Positions 35,000-47,244 of a stretch of 64,000 nt of DNA are shown here, piece after piece. This stretch comes from Cepaea nemoralis (taxonomy: Eukaryota; Mollusca; Gastropoda; Stylommatophora; Helicidae). Position 1 is the stretch's first letter; each line of letters opens with the position of its first letter. The translations under genes and the position numbers were made by a program. The stretch covers positions 81,001-145,000 of the forward strand of contig JACEFZ010004189.1 in assembly GCA_014155875.1 (NCBI GenBank). Direction: 5' to 3'. The notes beneath the pieces were generated by a model. It was not told the origin of the DNA, did no database searches, and saw nothing but the letters and a program-made list of their open reading frames with translations.

Positions 35000-37900
35000 A
35001 TGTCAGGTTTAATCAGATGTGACTGAGCTACCGTATAACAGTAGACGGTACTACCTGGTTTCTGTTAGCGCCGAACGTTGGGCGGTGCTTACCAAACCCG
35101 ACACCCCACATTGTGCCAACGGCTTCGGGCGTAAGAGCGCAATTGGGAGGGTACAAGCCTTACCCTGGTGCGAGGAAATGCAACCTAAAGACAAAATGTC
35201 ATGGCAGGGCATACCAGGCCCTAAGCCTTGGTTGGCAGCTGGTCTAGGATCGAAGCTCCGACAGGCGGACAGTTAAAGCATTGCATTACTGATCCGGCAG
35301 CTTCTGCAGCTTGTCTTGTTCTAGATGTAGAGGTGTTACCTTTCCTCTGGAGTGAACTAGGCAGGCCGAGAGAGGGATCATGCTGCATGGGCAACACATG
35401 ATCTCTATATTTTAGTCCAGGCTTTGTGCTATGGAGAGGCAATAACTCCATCCCTGGTCTTAACCATCTCGGAATCAAAGCGAGAGACAACTATTACGGA
35501 TTATAGATCTGTGTCAATTGGCGTAGACAAGGGGCGCCACGCGTTGCCTCTGACGGCGGGAGACACCTACAGGTATCACTGATCAGCTACCACCCGCCTC
35601 AAGCTGGGCAGCCCCCGGCCAATTGAGTGCTGATCTGCCACAGCCTGCCTGCTTCAATGGGTGTTTGGGGTTAGGACAAAATCTGATTCGCAGGCTGTAA
35701 AACTAATGCACACGGCACTAATAAAAAGAAAAATAGAAACCTCAAGCTACGGCTTGCAACCTGGAACGTGAGAACTATGTGTCCAGGATTCTCCACTGAC
35801 TTGACCAATATTGACGATGTGAGAAAAACGGCTGTGATTGATGCCGAACTCAATCGTCTTAACATTGATATTGCTGGCATCCAGAGAGACTCGCCTCGCT
35901 GAGGAAGGGTCACTTAGGGAAAACAATTACACCTTTTTTGGAAGGGTAGAGGGCAGGCAGAAAAAAAGGCAACACGGTGTGGGCTTTGCAGTGAAGAATT
36001 CGCTACTGGGAATTATTGAAATTCCAGCAGGTGGTAATGAAAGACTATTATCCCTGCGCTTGGCAACCTCTTGTGGTTTTGCCACCATTATTACTACATA
36101 TGCACCGACACTCGACTCCTCTGATGATGTGAAGTATTCGTTCTACAAGGAGTTAGACTCCGTGATCAAGGCAGTTCCAAAATCTGACTACATTTATATG
36201 CTCGGTGATTTCATTGCTGGTGTGGGCAAGGACTCGAGTTCATGCCAGTGTGCCTTGGAAAATGCAACTTCGGTCGCATGAATGAAAATGGGCAAAGGCT
36301 GCTGGAGCATTGAACCAGAAATAACCTATGTATTACAAACTCACTTTTTAAAACAAAAGAGCTACATAAGGTCACATGGAAACATTCAAGATCCGGTCAT
36401 CGGCACCAACTGGACTTCATCATCACACGGAGACAACATCTGAACCATGTAACATTGATTCGAAGTTACCACAGTGCTGACTGTGACACGAATTATTCTT
36501 TGGTTGTTGCAAGGGTTAGACTGAGACGAAAGAGAATCTACACAGCTAAACACAAATCTAGCCCCAGGATTAATATTATTAACACTCAGGATCCTGAAAA
36601 GTGTTTTCAGTTTGAACAGCAACTTGAAGACGCTTTCACTGATACACCAGAAAATTGTACAGTAAATGAAAAGTGGGGTCAACTTAAGGAAACCCTTTAT
36701 AAAACTGCCTTAGGGGTTTACGGCACTGTGGACCATAAGAGGCAAGACTGGTTTGCGGCAAACATCCAGACTCTGCAGCCCTTGATTGATTAGAAGAAGA
36801 TAGCTCTCTTAAGGAACAAAGAAAGACCAACACGTAACACTCTGAGTGAGCTAAAGATAGCTAGGAAGGATGTGCAAAAGGCTGCCAGGCAGTGTGCAAA
36901 TGATTATTGGATCAAGTTATGTGAGTCCAATCAAATCGCAAGTGATAAGGGAAACATCAGAGGCATGCATGAAGGAATAAAGAAAGCCTGTGGTCCAATG
37001 ATCAAAAGAAATGCACCATTGAAAACCTTGAATGGAGAAATCATAACTGCTAATAGAGCTATGCTGGCGAGAAGGACAAGTCCCACAGGATTTCAAAGAT
37101 TCAAGCATCATAACACTGTACACGAACAAGGGCGATCGGAGCGACTGCAACAACTATAGGGGTATCTCACTTCTGTGTATTATTGGAAAAGTATTTGCCA
37201 GAATTGTTCTGCGCAGATTCAAACCCTAGGATCTACCCCGGATCACAGAGTGGCTTTCGACAGAACCAGTCTACCATTGATAATGATATTCTCATTGCGA
37301 CGAATGCAAGAGAAATGCCGTGAACAGAATCAACCACTGTTTATTGCCTTCATCGACCTCACAAAGGCATTGGATTTGGTCAGACGTGAGGGTCTTTTCA
37401 AGGCACTAAAGAAGACTGGCTGCCCACCAACTTTTCTGTCCATTGTGGAATCGTTAGACACAGGCATGAAGGGAATAATCAAGTTTGATGGTGCAATTTT
37501 AGAAGAGTTTGAAATCAAGAGTGGAGTTAAGCAAGGTTGGTACTAGCTCCCACCCTCTTTGGAATATACTTTTCACTTCTACTGTAATATGCTTTTCGTG
37601 ATCTGGGTGGTGGTATATACATTCACTCACGCTCAGATGGGAGACTATACAATGCTCAAAGATTAAAGAAAGACCAAGACCAAAATTCGGAGGGTACTGA
37701 TCAGAGAGTTGCTGTTTGAAGATGATGCTGCGATTACGACCCACTCCGAGGAAGAATTACAACGTCTACTTTCTGCATTCTCCAATGTTTGTTCTGAATG
37801 TGGTTTAACAATTAGCAAAAAGAAGACACAGATTATGTCACAAGGTGCACATGGGGTACTATCAATTTTTATTGACCAGCCCCTCCTATAGAAGACATAT

Positions 37901-38636
37901 ATGGCGCTGTTCGCAGTTTGCTGCCGCCATCACCTGCATCGCAGCCAAACCCCACTTGGCCTTTGTTATCACCTGGTATATGTGCTCATTATAAGCAAGG
38001 CTTCGATCAAAACATATCCCCAGGTAATTCATTGCCTGCGATCTTTCCAAAATCTCTGAACACAGATTTACCGTTGGTGTTGGTGTGTTGACAATATGGT
38101 TACTCAAAGAGAACCATGTCACTGTTGCCTTTGTTGGGTTGACTATTGCCCCACCTTCAACACACGAAGTGCTTATGCGATTGATGGAGATGTTAAGAGG
38201 ATGGATGATGGTAGAATACCAAAGGACATTTTGTTTGGTGAATTACAGACGGGTAGGAGATCTCAGGGTCGGCCTCTACTACGATACAAAGATGTGTGAA
38301 AGCGGGACATGATACAGGCATTGATAATGCACACTGGGAGCAAGTCGCCGCTGAACGTGTTGCATGGAGGGCAAATACGAGAAATGGAATAAAGACGAAG
38401 GAGAAAATTATTGCAGATAAGTCACACACCGAGCGTGTGAGACGTAAGATGGCATGTGATGGTGAAAATGACGATGTGTTCACATGTATCAATTGTGGAC
38501 AAACATTTACAGCGCAAATTGACCTGATCAGTCACATTCGCCACCGCCATGTTGGGATGCAGTTAGTATACCTTGTTTGTTTGCACAATGTAACAAACTA
38601 TTGTCTGTCAAGACGGCAAGGTGCCAATGAATGAGA
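35000..38636 (+). pseudogene. LINE with endonuclease, RT and C-terminal zinc finger, decayed
   Basis: The 5' region (35000-35720) is non-coding. The endonuclease begins near 35750 with LRLATWNVRTM, IAGIQ and ETRLAEEGSLREN (catalytic Glu). It continues in the frame to 36281 with VGFAVKNSLL, ITTYAP and LGDFIAGVG (Asn to Ile change at the GDFN site). RT pieces follow: QDFKDSSIITLYTNKGDRSDCNNYRG (about 37090-37160), FIAFIDLTKALDLV (37340-37380) and LLFEDDAAITTHSEEEL (37710-37755). The C-terminus (38195-38634) has MDDGRIPKDIL, RGRPLLRYKDV-like sequence and a C2H2 finger, CINCGQTF...HIRHRH. The 3' end has a hairpin and a CCAATGA tail. Many stops. Confidence 0.82.
37870..38180 (-). mobile_element. 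Reversed RT fragment of the RNase H-type (I/R1-like) LINE inside the zinc-finger LINE
   Basis: The - strand frame 38122-37886 reads NYLGICFDRSLAYNEH, ITKAKWGLAAMQVMAAANCEQRH, a conserved RT C-terminal block of this LINE type. It interrupts the + strand LINE between its RT (ending near 37860) and its C-terminus (from about 38195). Exact edges are not readable and no TSD was seen. Confidence 0.7.
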
Positions 38637-38639
38637 CAT

Positions 38640-39524
38640 ACAAACCACACAGCCTAGTTTTGTTTCATTATATCTCTCATATGAGATAGAGTCATTCAGT
38701 TTATCAATTTACATAAAGGAGCGGCTGAGCCTTGTGCAAGACACATGTACAGTGTGAATCCTGCAAGCTGGATGTGTAACGTGTCTTAAGATGAGAACTT
38801 GGGTACTTCGTCAGTTGTGTTAATATGTTGTATACTATTCTTGTCTATAAGTGTGTAACCTTGTGTAAATGTCATATGGTCATATCTCATTTTTACATCG
38901 CATACCACCAGCATATTTAAACATCGACTATTATAATCATTATATTAGGGTTTCAAGAAAACGTTTTATTAATTAACATCAACCATTCTGTGAAATTCTA
39001 ATAAACACAGTGGTAGTTTGTTTAACTTATAGTTCTTGCACACTACTTCTAACTATATTTAAATGTGTATGTGTAGCTTATGTGCTTCTGAAGTCCTTGA
39101 AATTATGGTTAGCAAGTGATACAAATGTGACTTTCCAGGAGGAGATGCGCCAGGGAGGTAACTTGCCCTATGTATTTGTCTCGAGCAAGACTTATTCTAC
39201 ATATTTAAATTACTCGTTATCGCCCCTGGGTTACCAGCAGTAGCTGCATCTAGCTTTTCTCACCCTTGGGGAAACCAAGAGCAGCATCATCTACGTTTTC
39301 AGCGAGCCACTTCTTCACTGTTATCTTGAGCATTCACGGAGTGTTTCTTCAGTCAGCATACAAGAGATATTTGTCCTGAGTGTTCTCTCTCGGATCTGGA
39401 GTATAAGGGATTTGAACTTTTACCCGTAACTAAACACCAATGTGAGACAACCCAGCTTCTGTCATTCGTTAGTTTGAGCTGACATCATTCGGTCACTCGT
39501 CTTCGTATAGAAACTAAGGAGAAC
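38640..39524. other. No recognised feature
   Basis: About 880 bases, AT-rich, with short ORFs only. Confidence 0.5.
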
Positions 39525-40065
39525 TCAATTTAAGACAAAATCATTAGTAGACCGGTTCCTTCGAAAGCCACACTGTGATTCGGGGTAGAATTGATTTCCT
39601 AGGACTTGAAGTCTGCGCAGAACAATTCTGGCAAATACTTTCCTAACAATACACAAAAGTGAGATACCTCTATAGTTGTTGCAGTCGCTCCGATCGCCCT
39701 TGTTCTTGTACAGTGTTATGATGCTTGCATCTTTGAAATCCTGTGGGACTTGTCCTTCTCGCCAACATAGCTCTATTAGCTGGTGGATCTGTATAGTGAG
39801 TGTGTCTTGCCCACTCCTGATTACCTCTATTGGAATCCCATCCTTACCTGGAGCCTTGCCAGATGTAAATTCATTTATAGCACACTTAACTTCCGTTATT
39901 GTGGTAAGTGTGTCCAGGTGGTCAAGAGTTGGCAAGGCCTCTATTGCGTTGAGGGCATCATCCGCTAGTTTGTTTTCGTTTGAGTAAGACTCCAAATAAT
40001 GCTGTACCCATCTAACCATCTCCTCTTTTTTATCAGTGATAATTTCTCAAGTTAAGCTTTCAGTG
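39525..40065 (-). pseudogene. RT fragment of the zinc-finger LINE family
   Basis: An open 164-codon frame reads WVQHYLESYSNENKL, AINEFTSGKAPGKDGIP, IELCWREGQVPQDFKDASI, KGDRSDCNNYRGISLL and SQCGFRRNRSTND: RT boxes 1-2a. 39525 to about 39730 shares near-identical sequence with 37095-37230 of the + strand copy. Both ends are broken off: no catalytic box and no endonuclease are attached. Confidence 0.85.
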
Positions 40066-40084
40066 GCACAATTCTTTTCATTAT

Positions 40085-41905
40085 TGTACCGCAAGTTATA
40101 TTATAAACGACAAACACACAATAATATATTCTGGAGGGGATACAAACGAGAAAGGCGTAGAAGTAATATTTGATTTTTTTTAAAAATCAGCCTAGACAAT
40201 TAATAGTTACTGGTGTATTTCAGACAGGGTAATTATGGTTAAAGTGAAAGGCAAACCAATAGATTGATTATGTGGTTGTTTCGGGATTTGAAATTTAAAT
40301 ATTGAGCACAACCCACTACTGGCAACGCCGATTGCATTCTGGTATGAACCTAAGGCCTATTCACGTCAATATGGAAGCACTATACTCGAGTTTCGCCCTC
40401 GTTTGAGCTCGTCAGTAGTGCATATCCCTGACCGGATCCGGAAACAGTCCCGGATCACGCATGTGAAGCGGGTGTGTAACCACGCGGCACACACTGGACA
40501 CACCAAATTATCACAACATAACATCACAACGCTATCCATCGTAGGCTATGCTCAAGATTGCCCAATCGCCGCTACCGACGTCGGTCAATCGATGGGACCC
40601 TTGCCAGTGAGAAGTCCTGATCGTTCGGGTCCCATCGATTGACGGACGTCGGTCGCGGCGATTGGGCAATCTTGAGCATAGCCTACGATGGGTAGCGTTG
40701 TGATGTTCTGTTGTGATAATTTGGTGTGTCCAGTGTGTGCCGCGTGGTTACACACCCGCTTCACACGCGTGATCCGGGACTGTTTCCGGATCCGGTCAGG
40801 GATATGCACTACTGACGAGCTCAAACGAGGGCGAAACTCGAGTATAGTGCTTCCATATTGACGTGGATAAGCCTTAGGTTCATACCAGAATGCGATCGGC
40901 GTTGCCAGTAGTGGGTTGTGCTCAATATTTAAATTTCAAATTCCGAAACAACCACATAATCAATTGATTATTGCTCACTGGATTTAGGAGGCCTGGTGTT
41001 CCGTGCCAGTGAGAAGTCCTGATCGTTCGGGTCCCATCGATTGACGGACGTCGGTCGCGGCGATTGGCAATCTTGAGCATAGCCTACGATGGGTAGCGTT
41101 GTGATGTTCTGTTGTGATAATTTGGTGTGTCCAGTGTGTGCCGCGTGGTTACACACCCGCTTCACACGCGTGATCCGGGACTGTTTCCGGATCCGGTCAG
41201 GGATATGCACTACTGACGAGCTCAAACGAGGGCGAAACTCGAGTATAGTGCTTCCATATTGACGTGGATAAGCCTTAGGTTCATACCAGAATGCGATCGG
41301 CGTTGCCAGTAGTGGGTTGTGCTCAATATTTAAATTTCAAATTCCGAAACAACCACATAATCAATTGATTATTGCTCACTGGATTTAGGAGGCCTGGTGT
41401 TCCGTGCCAGTGAGAAGTCCTGATCGTTCGGGTCCCATCGATTGACGGACGTCGGTCGCGGCGATTGGCAATCTTGAGCATAGCCTACGATGGGTAGCGT
41501 TGTGATGTTCTGTTGTGATAATTTGGTGTGTCCAGTGTGTGCCGCGTGGTTACACACCCGCTTCACACGCTTGATCCGGGACTGTTTCCGGATCCGGTCA
41601 GGGATATGCACTACTGACGAGCTCAAACGAGGGCGAAACTCGAGTATAGTGCTTCCATATTGACGTGGATAGACCGTAGGTTCATACCAGAATGCGATCG
41701 GCGTTGCCAGTAGTGGGTTGTGCTCAATATTTAAACCAATAGATATAAATTTTATACAAGTATACGCACCAACAACAAATATGAAGAAACACAACACTTT
41801 TAAGATGAGGTTGAAATGGTGATGTCTTAAATTATATCACAAGAAATTAAAATAAAATTAAGAGATTTGAATGCAAAAGTAGGAAAGGAAAAATGGAGGA
41901 AGTAG
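40085..41905 (+). pseudogene. LINE endonuclease fragment split by a 1.47 kb repeat insertion
   Basis: Before the insertion the translation shows IIYSGGDTNEKGVEVIF (about 40110-40170) and RVIMVKVKGKPID (40225-40264). After it, NFIQVYAPTTN (41750-41780) and RDLNAKVGKEKW (41855-41900) follow. These are consecutive blocks of an APE-type LINE endonuclease (SGG, VYAPT, DLNAKVG). A few frame changes are present. The fragment has no RT attached. Confidence 0.8.
40265..41732. repeat. Foldback plus tandem array: one inverted and three direct copies of a roughly 401-bp unit
   Basis: Left arm 40265-40600 and right arm 40627-40962 are reverse complements with few mismatches, separated by 26 bases. From 40603 the unit repeats directly: 40603-41004 (402 bp), 41005-41405 (401 bp) and a partial 41406-41732. 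The whole block is flanked by AAACCAATAGAT (40253-40264 and 41733-41744), and its removal restores the endonuclease frame. Unit borders carry CTCACTGG...CCAGTGAG, an 8-bp inverted repeat. No coding: the repeated ORF (MSSSVVHIPDRIRK) exists only because the unit is repeated. Confidence 0.88.
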
Positions 41906-42219
41906 TGATGCCAGGGATTGCATTGCTGTTGCTACATCTCATCTGGGTGTTGATGGGTCTTTGATTACAGCGCTCATGCGTATAGTTATTCTGTGGTATC
42001 TTGAATCTTCTATGTGTGCTGGATGCAGAATCTCTGACCTGTTTGCGACGGCGATGGTGGTGAATGCATATTCTATATCTGTTGCTGCTGTGATCACACT
42101 TCTGCCTGGCCATGCTATAATCTTCTCACTGTGGCTGGCTTCTCCACACACACAAAATGTTCCTCACTGCACTATGTAAAAAGTGGAAAAGACAGGAGTA
42201 TTGACAAACAACGGCCCGC
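41906..42219. other. No recognised feature
   Basis: Unassigned sequence between the endonuclease fragment and the CR1-like LINE end. Short ORFs on both strands, no domain recognised. Confidence 0.45.
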
Positions 42220-42761
42220 TCAGACATACTGAGTCATGTATTCTGTACTGAGATATTGCTCAAACAGTTTGCGACTGTATGTATTGTGATTGGTGGTGTC
42301 TTTGATTTCTTGTGGAAGATTGTTCCACAACAGAGAGGCAGAGTATACTAAGCTTGTTTTATATAAGTCAATCCTAGGTTTAGGGACATGGAGTATATTT
42401 AGTCGTTCGCTATGTCTAGCGTTATATTTAAACAGAGGCCAAAGGTAGCATGGAACGTTTTGATATAGGATTTTGTGAATTAGTTTAGCTTTATTAAAAA
42501 GTAGGCGTTGTGGAGTGGCAGTAACTGAAGACATTCATGTAGTTTAGAATTGTCGGTAAGCTTTTTACCATTCATTAAACGCACTGCCCTTTTCATCTCA
42601 TCTCATCATGTTCCTCTTGTACCTTGCGGTGAGAGTGCCCGATTATGGGCTTCATGTATCGATATTCCCATGGACTCTGCTATTCCCTCCGTCCAACGCT
42701 TACGTGGTCGGCCTCTTCCTCTGTTTCCATCTGGCCTGTACATCATTGCATGCTGTGGTAT

Positions 42762-44971
42762 TGTAACAAGTTATGGGGAGGGTCCCATAATGTCCCGTCA
42801 CAATATTCCAAACTTATTCTTTTGCCCTGGCTGGGAATAAGTCTTTGTTGCCAACCCTCATCCGTTCCCCGGACTTACTGTCACACTCTCTTTCGACCTC
42901 AGGGTTATTTCCTGCAGTGTATTTCTGGCTGACACACACGTAACATGACGATCGTCTTAGTCACTATAATTTGAATTTAATACCGTAATAAAGACAACAC
43001 CGAAGAACACCAAGACAGATAAACCTATACAAGTCCAGAAAACAAAACTGATGTGATAACTCTAGTCCAGAAATGAATCCAGAAAACTCTGAACATCATA
43101 TAGCACAGATCTTGAAATTGTCCAGTCATTTCACAACTGCCTCACCGGGCAAAGGTTCCCGTCTCTCTATCCAGCGTCGGTTGTTCGAACAACAGCTTCC
43201 AAGTTTCCTAGGTCACCACGATATAGTCAGTAATCTGGTCTGGGAAAGTGCCATGGGATCACTGGGTACAATTGAGGTTGGGAACCAAAGTCATGATACC
43301 AGATTGGGTATAGGGAATGAATCAGAGTCTTTCGCTGTCCCAGGACAAGGATGGGAATTGGCGTAGGTCCAAACCGCCTCATCAGCAAACGCTCGACCTT
43401 AAGTCAATGAGAAGACTTGAGTTGGCTGTTGTGTCACTCATTACATTTTTGTAACGCCTCTCCAGTTATATTAGAAAAAACACATTATACCTGGTATGTC
43501 CACTGACTTGCCCTGGCTTCATCAGGTGCTTATAAGTTTGGGCATAGAAGCCCTGTCAAATCCTTTCAACACACTTTCCGGTTTACACTCGACCTTAAGT
43601 CGATGAGAAGACTTCAAAAGAAGGACCCTGTAGATGAGAAAGACTAGTGAGGGACCAAGCTGACTCATGCCCCACAATCCTGAGGTCCAATTGGCCTCAG
43701 TTAATACATTAGTTATACCTTTTGGCTTACCAAGATAAGTAGATAAGTGGCTTGCTTGAATGAGTCTGACATGTCAGGTAGCCCCTGGATTGGCTACGTC
43801 CTGGCTTGAGCAGACCTCCAACTTGTAGACGTCCTGTCGGCTACCCTATGCACCCTGTTGCATACAAGACTCACTCTCCACACTCATACCCTGCCTTTAT
43901 TATTATTGGGCACATTCGTTTCCCAGTCTCTCTCTCCCTTGCAAACCATGCCTTTCTCACGACAAAGATCTTGTGGTGTGGTGTGCCTAGTAATCTGTGT
44001 GATTCTCCCCTTAACTAATATTATAGTAGTGGGGTTGTATGGCACGCAGTGTAGTTCCCCATTCCCAGCAAGAATAGGAAAGAAGATACTACCCCTTCCG
44101 GCCGCTGCTCTTGTCTGAGCTGTCGCCGCAATGTACCGGCAGTGCCTCACCTAACACGTAGATTCAGAGGAATGCAGGTTCTCTCAATGAGACAAAGAAG
44201 TTTATTTATATTCCCCACATCATCCTATCGACTAAAAGACGAAAGAGATAGCACCGTGGGTAGCCTCTTCCAGCTCAAGAAGATAGATCATAGATTGGTG
44301 GATCCCATCCCCAAGGAGCCCTTCCCTCCTTCCGGCACACCGTAGCTATCAAATGTGTTTATATTTAAATGAGAGAAGCTACTAAGTAGAGGTAAGCCGT
44401 AGGAAGAAAGATAGCACTCGTCTATCGGCTGCCAAGAACAAGCGATATCATTTGGGAAATATTTATTGTTCAGATTTGTTCCCTTGCCATTCCAAGATTA
44501 AGAAGCTTAGCCAGATTGGCTAACGGTCACCCCCTCCCAATATGGCAAGACTGCTGTTTCGCCATATCATCTCAGTCGTTAAGACAATAGAGATTTATAA
44601 GTGCAAAACTAATTACAACCTAAGATTACCTTTCATAGCCCATCAGTATTCTGCCTTTTAAAATGTCTCAATCTTTAACTTGAACTCTTGACATTAGGCA
44701 GTGGGTAGCGATCAGTAGAAACGGACATGAATTCTCCAGAAGCCACACCAGTGCGCATTTGGCGCAAGGCGCTCCATCGGGTCTACCCGAAAGAAAAGAC
44801 CTATATCTACTCGCTCCATGTAAAGATTGTGTTATGAAGGTAACCCAAAGAACTATCTTTCATAGAGGATTGAGCGAACAAGAGAACTGAGAGCTTCCGA
44901 AAGCTGTTTCCCCCTGTTTACCCAAAATAAAAGAAGGCATGAGGACATGAGCCATTGGCGTTTCACCCACA
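42762..44971 (-). repeat. Left (3') LTR of element D
   Basis: On the + strand it begins TGTAACAAGTTATGG and ends TTTCACCCACA, which is TGTGGGTG...TTACA on the element strand. It is highly similar to 49559-51763 throughout with scattered small changes. A motif CTCGACCTTAAGTC with ATGAGAAGACTT is repeated inside it (near 43395 and 43588). ORFs such as 43073-43366 occur in both LTRs and have no known domain. Confidence 0.9.
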
Positions 44972-45430
44972 GGTATGCTGGTAGAATGGTAACCTATTTG
45001 CATGGCCAAACTATTTGGACTTGCTGCTTTTTTAATAAAATCGTGCTGCTATAGGCTCCCACTTTAGTTCTGATTTCTTCTTTTCTGATCTTATCTCTTC
45101 TTGATACGTGAGTATTCTTCTCAGGAATCTCATTTCTGTTGTTGTGATTTCTTTTTCTCTTCATCTGTCATTGTCCAGTTTGGCATTGTTAGCATAGAGT
45201 TGGTGAGGAATTTATGTACCGCTTACATAGTAGTTATGATACATTTTGTTCGATTGTTGCGATTTCCAATGGCGGGTAACTTTATTTCTAATTTCAGTCT
45301 CGCTTCTGATCTCCATATGATATAACATCTTAGGTACTTGCCCTTACTTGACAAAGTTGCCCGTTTAGGTATGTTACTGCTTTTTCTTCTTAGTTAACAA
45401 ACTGTTTTGCTCCAAATTTGGGTTATGTTC
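44972..45430 (-). repeat. Second copy of the right-hand LINE flank, lying between the left LTR and the truncated pol
   Basis: GGTATGCTGG directly follows the left LTR, exactly as it follows the right LTR at 51764. The next 450 bases match 51764 to about 52300 (RTE-like LINE) with many small indels. Near 45431 the sequence changes to element D's RT/RNase H region. A normal 3' LTR should be preceded by RNase H and a polypurine tract on this side, and neither is present. Confidence 0.85.
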
Positions 45431-47244
45431 CACACTTTCGGACTTGCAGCCTGGTCTTCATTCCCTTCTGCTTTTCACATAGCTTGGGGTCCACAAAAGG
45501 GTCTGGCGATCCTTTCTTTGCGATGGTTCTTTTTCTGCGCCGCCCTTTCGTTGAACTTCGGAATAAATTTCTGGTAAAACCCACACAGAGACAAGAAAGA
45601 CCTAACATCTTTTTGGATTTAGGACGGGGTGCGAGACGGACCTTCTCAATATTCTTTTCTTCCGGTACCAGTCCCCCTGGGGTAATAGTATGTCCCTGAA
45701 ATTCCAAGGATTGATAGCCAATCATGCATTTGGCTGGACGGGCGGTTAACCCTTCCTCTTTTAACCTTTTTCAGATCTGTCCTAAGGACTTCAGGTGATC
45801 ACTCAGATTGTCAGACGCGATGAGAATATCATCCATAAACGAGACCACAGAGGGATCCTTTAAAGGCTCTAATAACATTCTCATCATGCGAGTGAACACA
45901 CTGGGCGCATTGCTCAGCCTAAATGGCATCACCTTGAATTCGTAATGCCCGCTCGGAGTACTGAAGGCGAGCAAGGGGCGAACCTCGGGTTTCACATGGA
46001 TCTGATAATATCCCCTGCTTAGATCAATTTTCTAAAAGTACTTTGCCTTATTTAGTCTGGCAATCAGTTGATTTGTGTTCGGTAACGGTTCAACTTGGAA
46101 TGTCGTACATCTGTTTAAATGCCTGTAATCAATACATAGGCGGTGCTCCCCACTGGGCTTCCTCAACAAGACAACCCCGGCGTTATAAGGAGAAGTCGAA
46201 GGAGTGATGATGTCATCGTCCAGAAGCTTCTGGATTTCAGCTTCCAGGGCCTTCTCTTTCGAAAAGGGCACTGGATATATTTTTTGGCGAACGGGGTCTT
46301 GGGTAGTCAGAATCATATCAAACTCGACTAACCCTGTTCGCCCTGGCAGATCGGTAAGAATCTGCTGATGGGACTCCAACAAACGGATGACTCGGTCTGT
46401 TTCTTCAGCCGACAAATCAGGATTAATATGTACATCCCTATAGGTTTCCCCAGAGTGTAAAGGATACTCCCTATCCGCGTCTTCGCCCGATTCAGTTTCC
46501 ATCGCGACCGCCATAGTCATAAGTGGGAGAGAAGTACCATCAGATCGTTCTTCATACTTTTTGAGGAGGTTAATGTGGAAGATTTTGGATTTCCCCCTGA
46601 TCCGGATGGCATAGTTGGTTCGGGACACAACCCTTTCCACCGGGAAAGGCCCCTGCCAACCAATCTCGAGTTTATTGGAACCAACTGGAAGTAACAACAG
46701 AACCCGATCCCCCACTTTAAGAGACCTATCTTTTGTCCTTCTATTGTAGTAGGCCGCGTGTCTCTTTCTGGCTGCCCTTAGATTCTGAGCTGCCAAAGCC
46801 CAACCCGTCTGGAGCTTCTTCTTTAACTCTTCGACGTATTTATATGAGGATACAACTTCTTCGGAAGTTTCTTCCTCTGTCCAACATCTCAATAGGGCTT
46901 CTAAGGGACCCTTGATAGACCTCCCGAATAGTAGAGTGGCTGGTGGCAAACCCGGTCGACCCATGGGGAACCTCCCGATAGGCGAACAAGGCGGCTGAGA
47001 TATACTCATCCCATCTGTCTGGTTTCTCTTGAGCCAGCTTCCGAAGCATGGTCATCAAGGTACCATTAAACATCTCTACTTGCCCATTAGACTGAGGGTG
47101 GTACGGGCTTGTGTGAATGTGGTTGGTCTGGAAGATTCGAAAGACTTCTTCCATCAGCTTACCACAGAACTGAGACCCATTGTCCGTTAGGATCTGGTTG
47201 GGAAATCCCAACCGAGTAAAGGTCTCCATCAGTGCCTCAGCCAC
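45431..47244 (-). pseudogene. Integrase C-terminus and RT of element D, broken
   Basis: A stop at 47245-47247 separates this from the ORF upstream. 47244-46840 holds the integrase core end (LTDNGSQFCGK, SPYHPQSNGQVE with the catalytic Glu). After a frameshift near 46945, frame 47009-46032 holds the C-terminal domain (WQGPFPVERV) and the RT start (CIDYRHLN). Past a stop near 46032, 45995-45771 has FMDDILIASDN, an intact catalytic box. After another stop comes FQGHTITPGG. The RNase H start is corrupted (GFTRN for GFYQK) and then lost. Confidence 0.88.

Noticed and set aside
35019..35276. 85-codon + strand ORF before the zinc-finger LINE endonuclease
   Set aside because: It lies in the LINE's 5' region. 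It might be an ORF1 remnant, but I see no coiled coil, knuckle or other ORF1 motif.
40603..41732. CRISPR or rDNA spacer interpretation of the 401-bp tandem units
   Set aside because: Units are adjacent without unique spacers, the sequence is eukaryotic and there is no rRNA similarity. A 12-bp duplication around the block fits an insertion better.
40403..41797. Four similar ORFs starting MSSSVVHIPDRIRK
   Set aside because: They are repeats of one frame in the 401-bp unit. Frame ends vary with unit edges and nothing supports coding.
43073..44345. ORFs of 67-97 codons repeated at 49870-50971
   Set aside because: They lie inside the two LTRs of element D and are duplicated only because the LTRs are. 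No domain is recognised.
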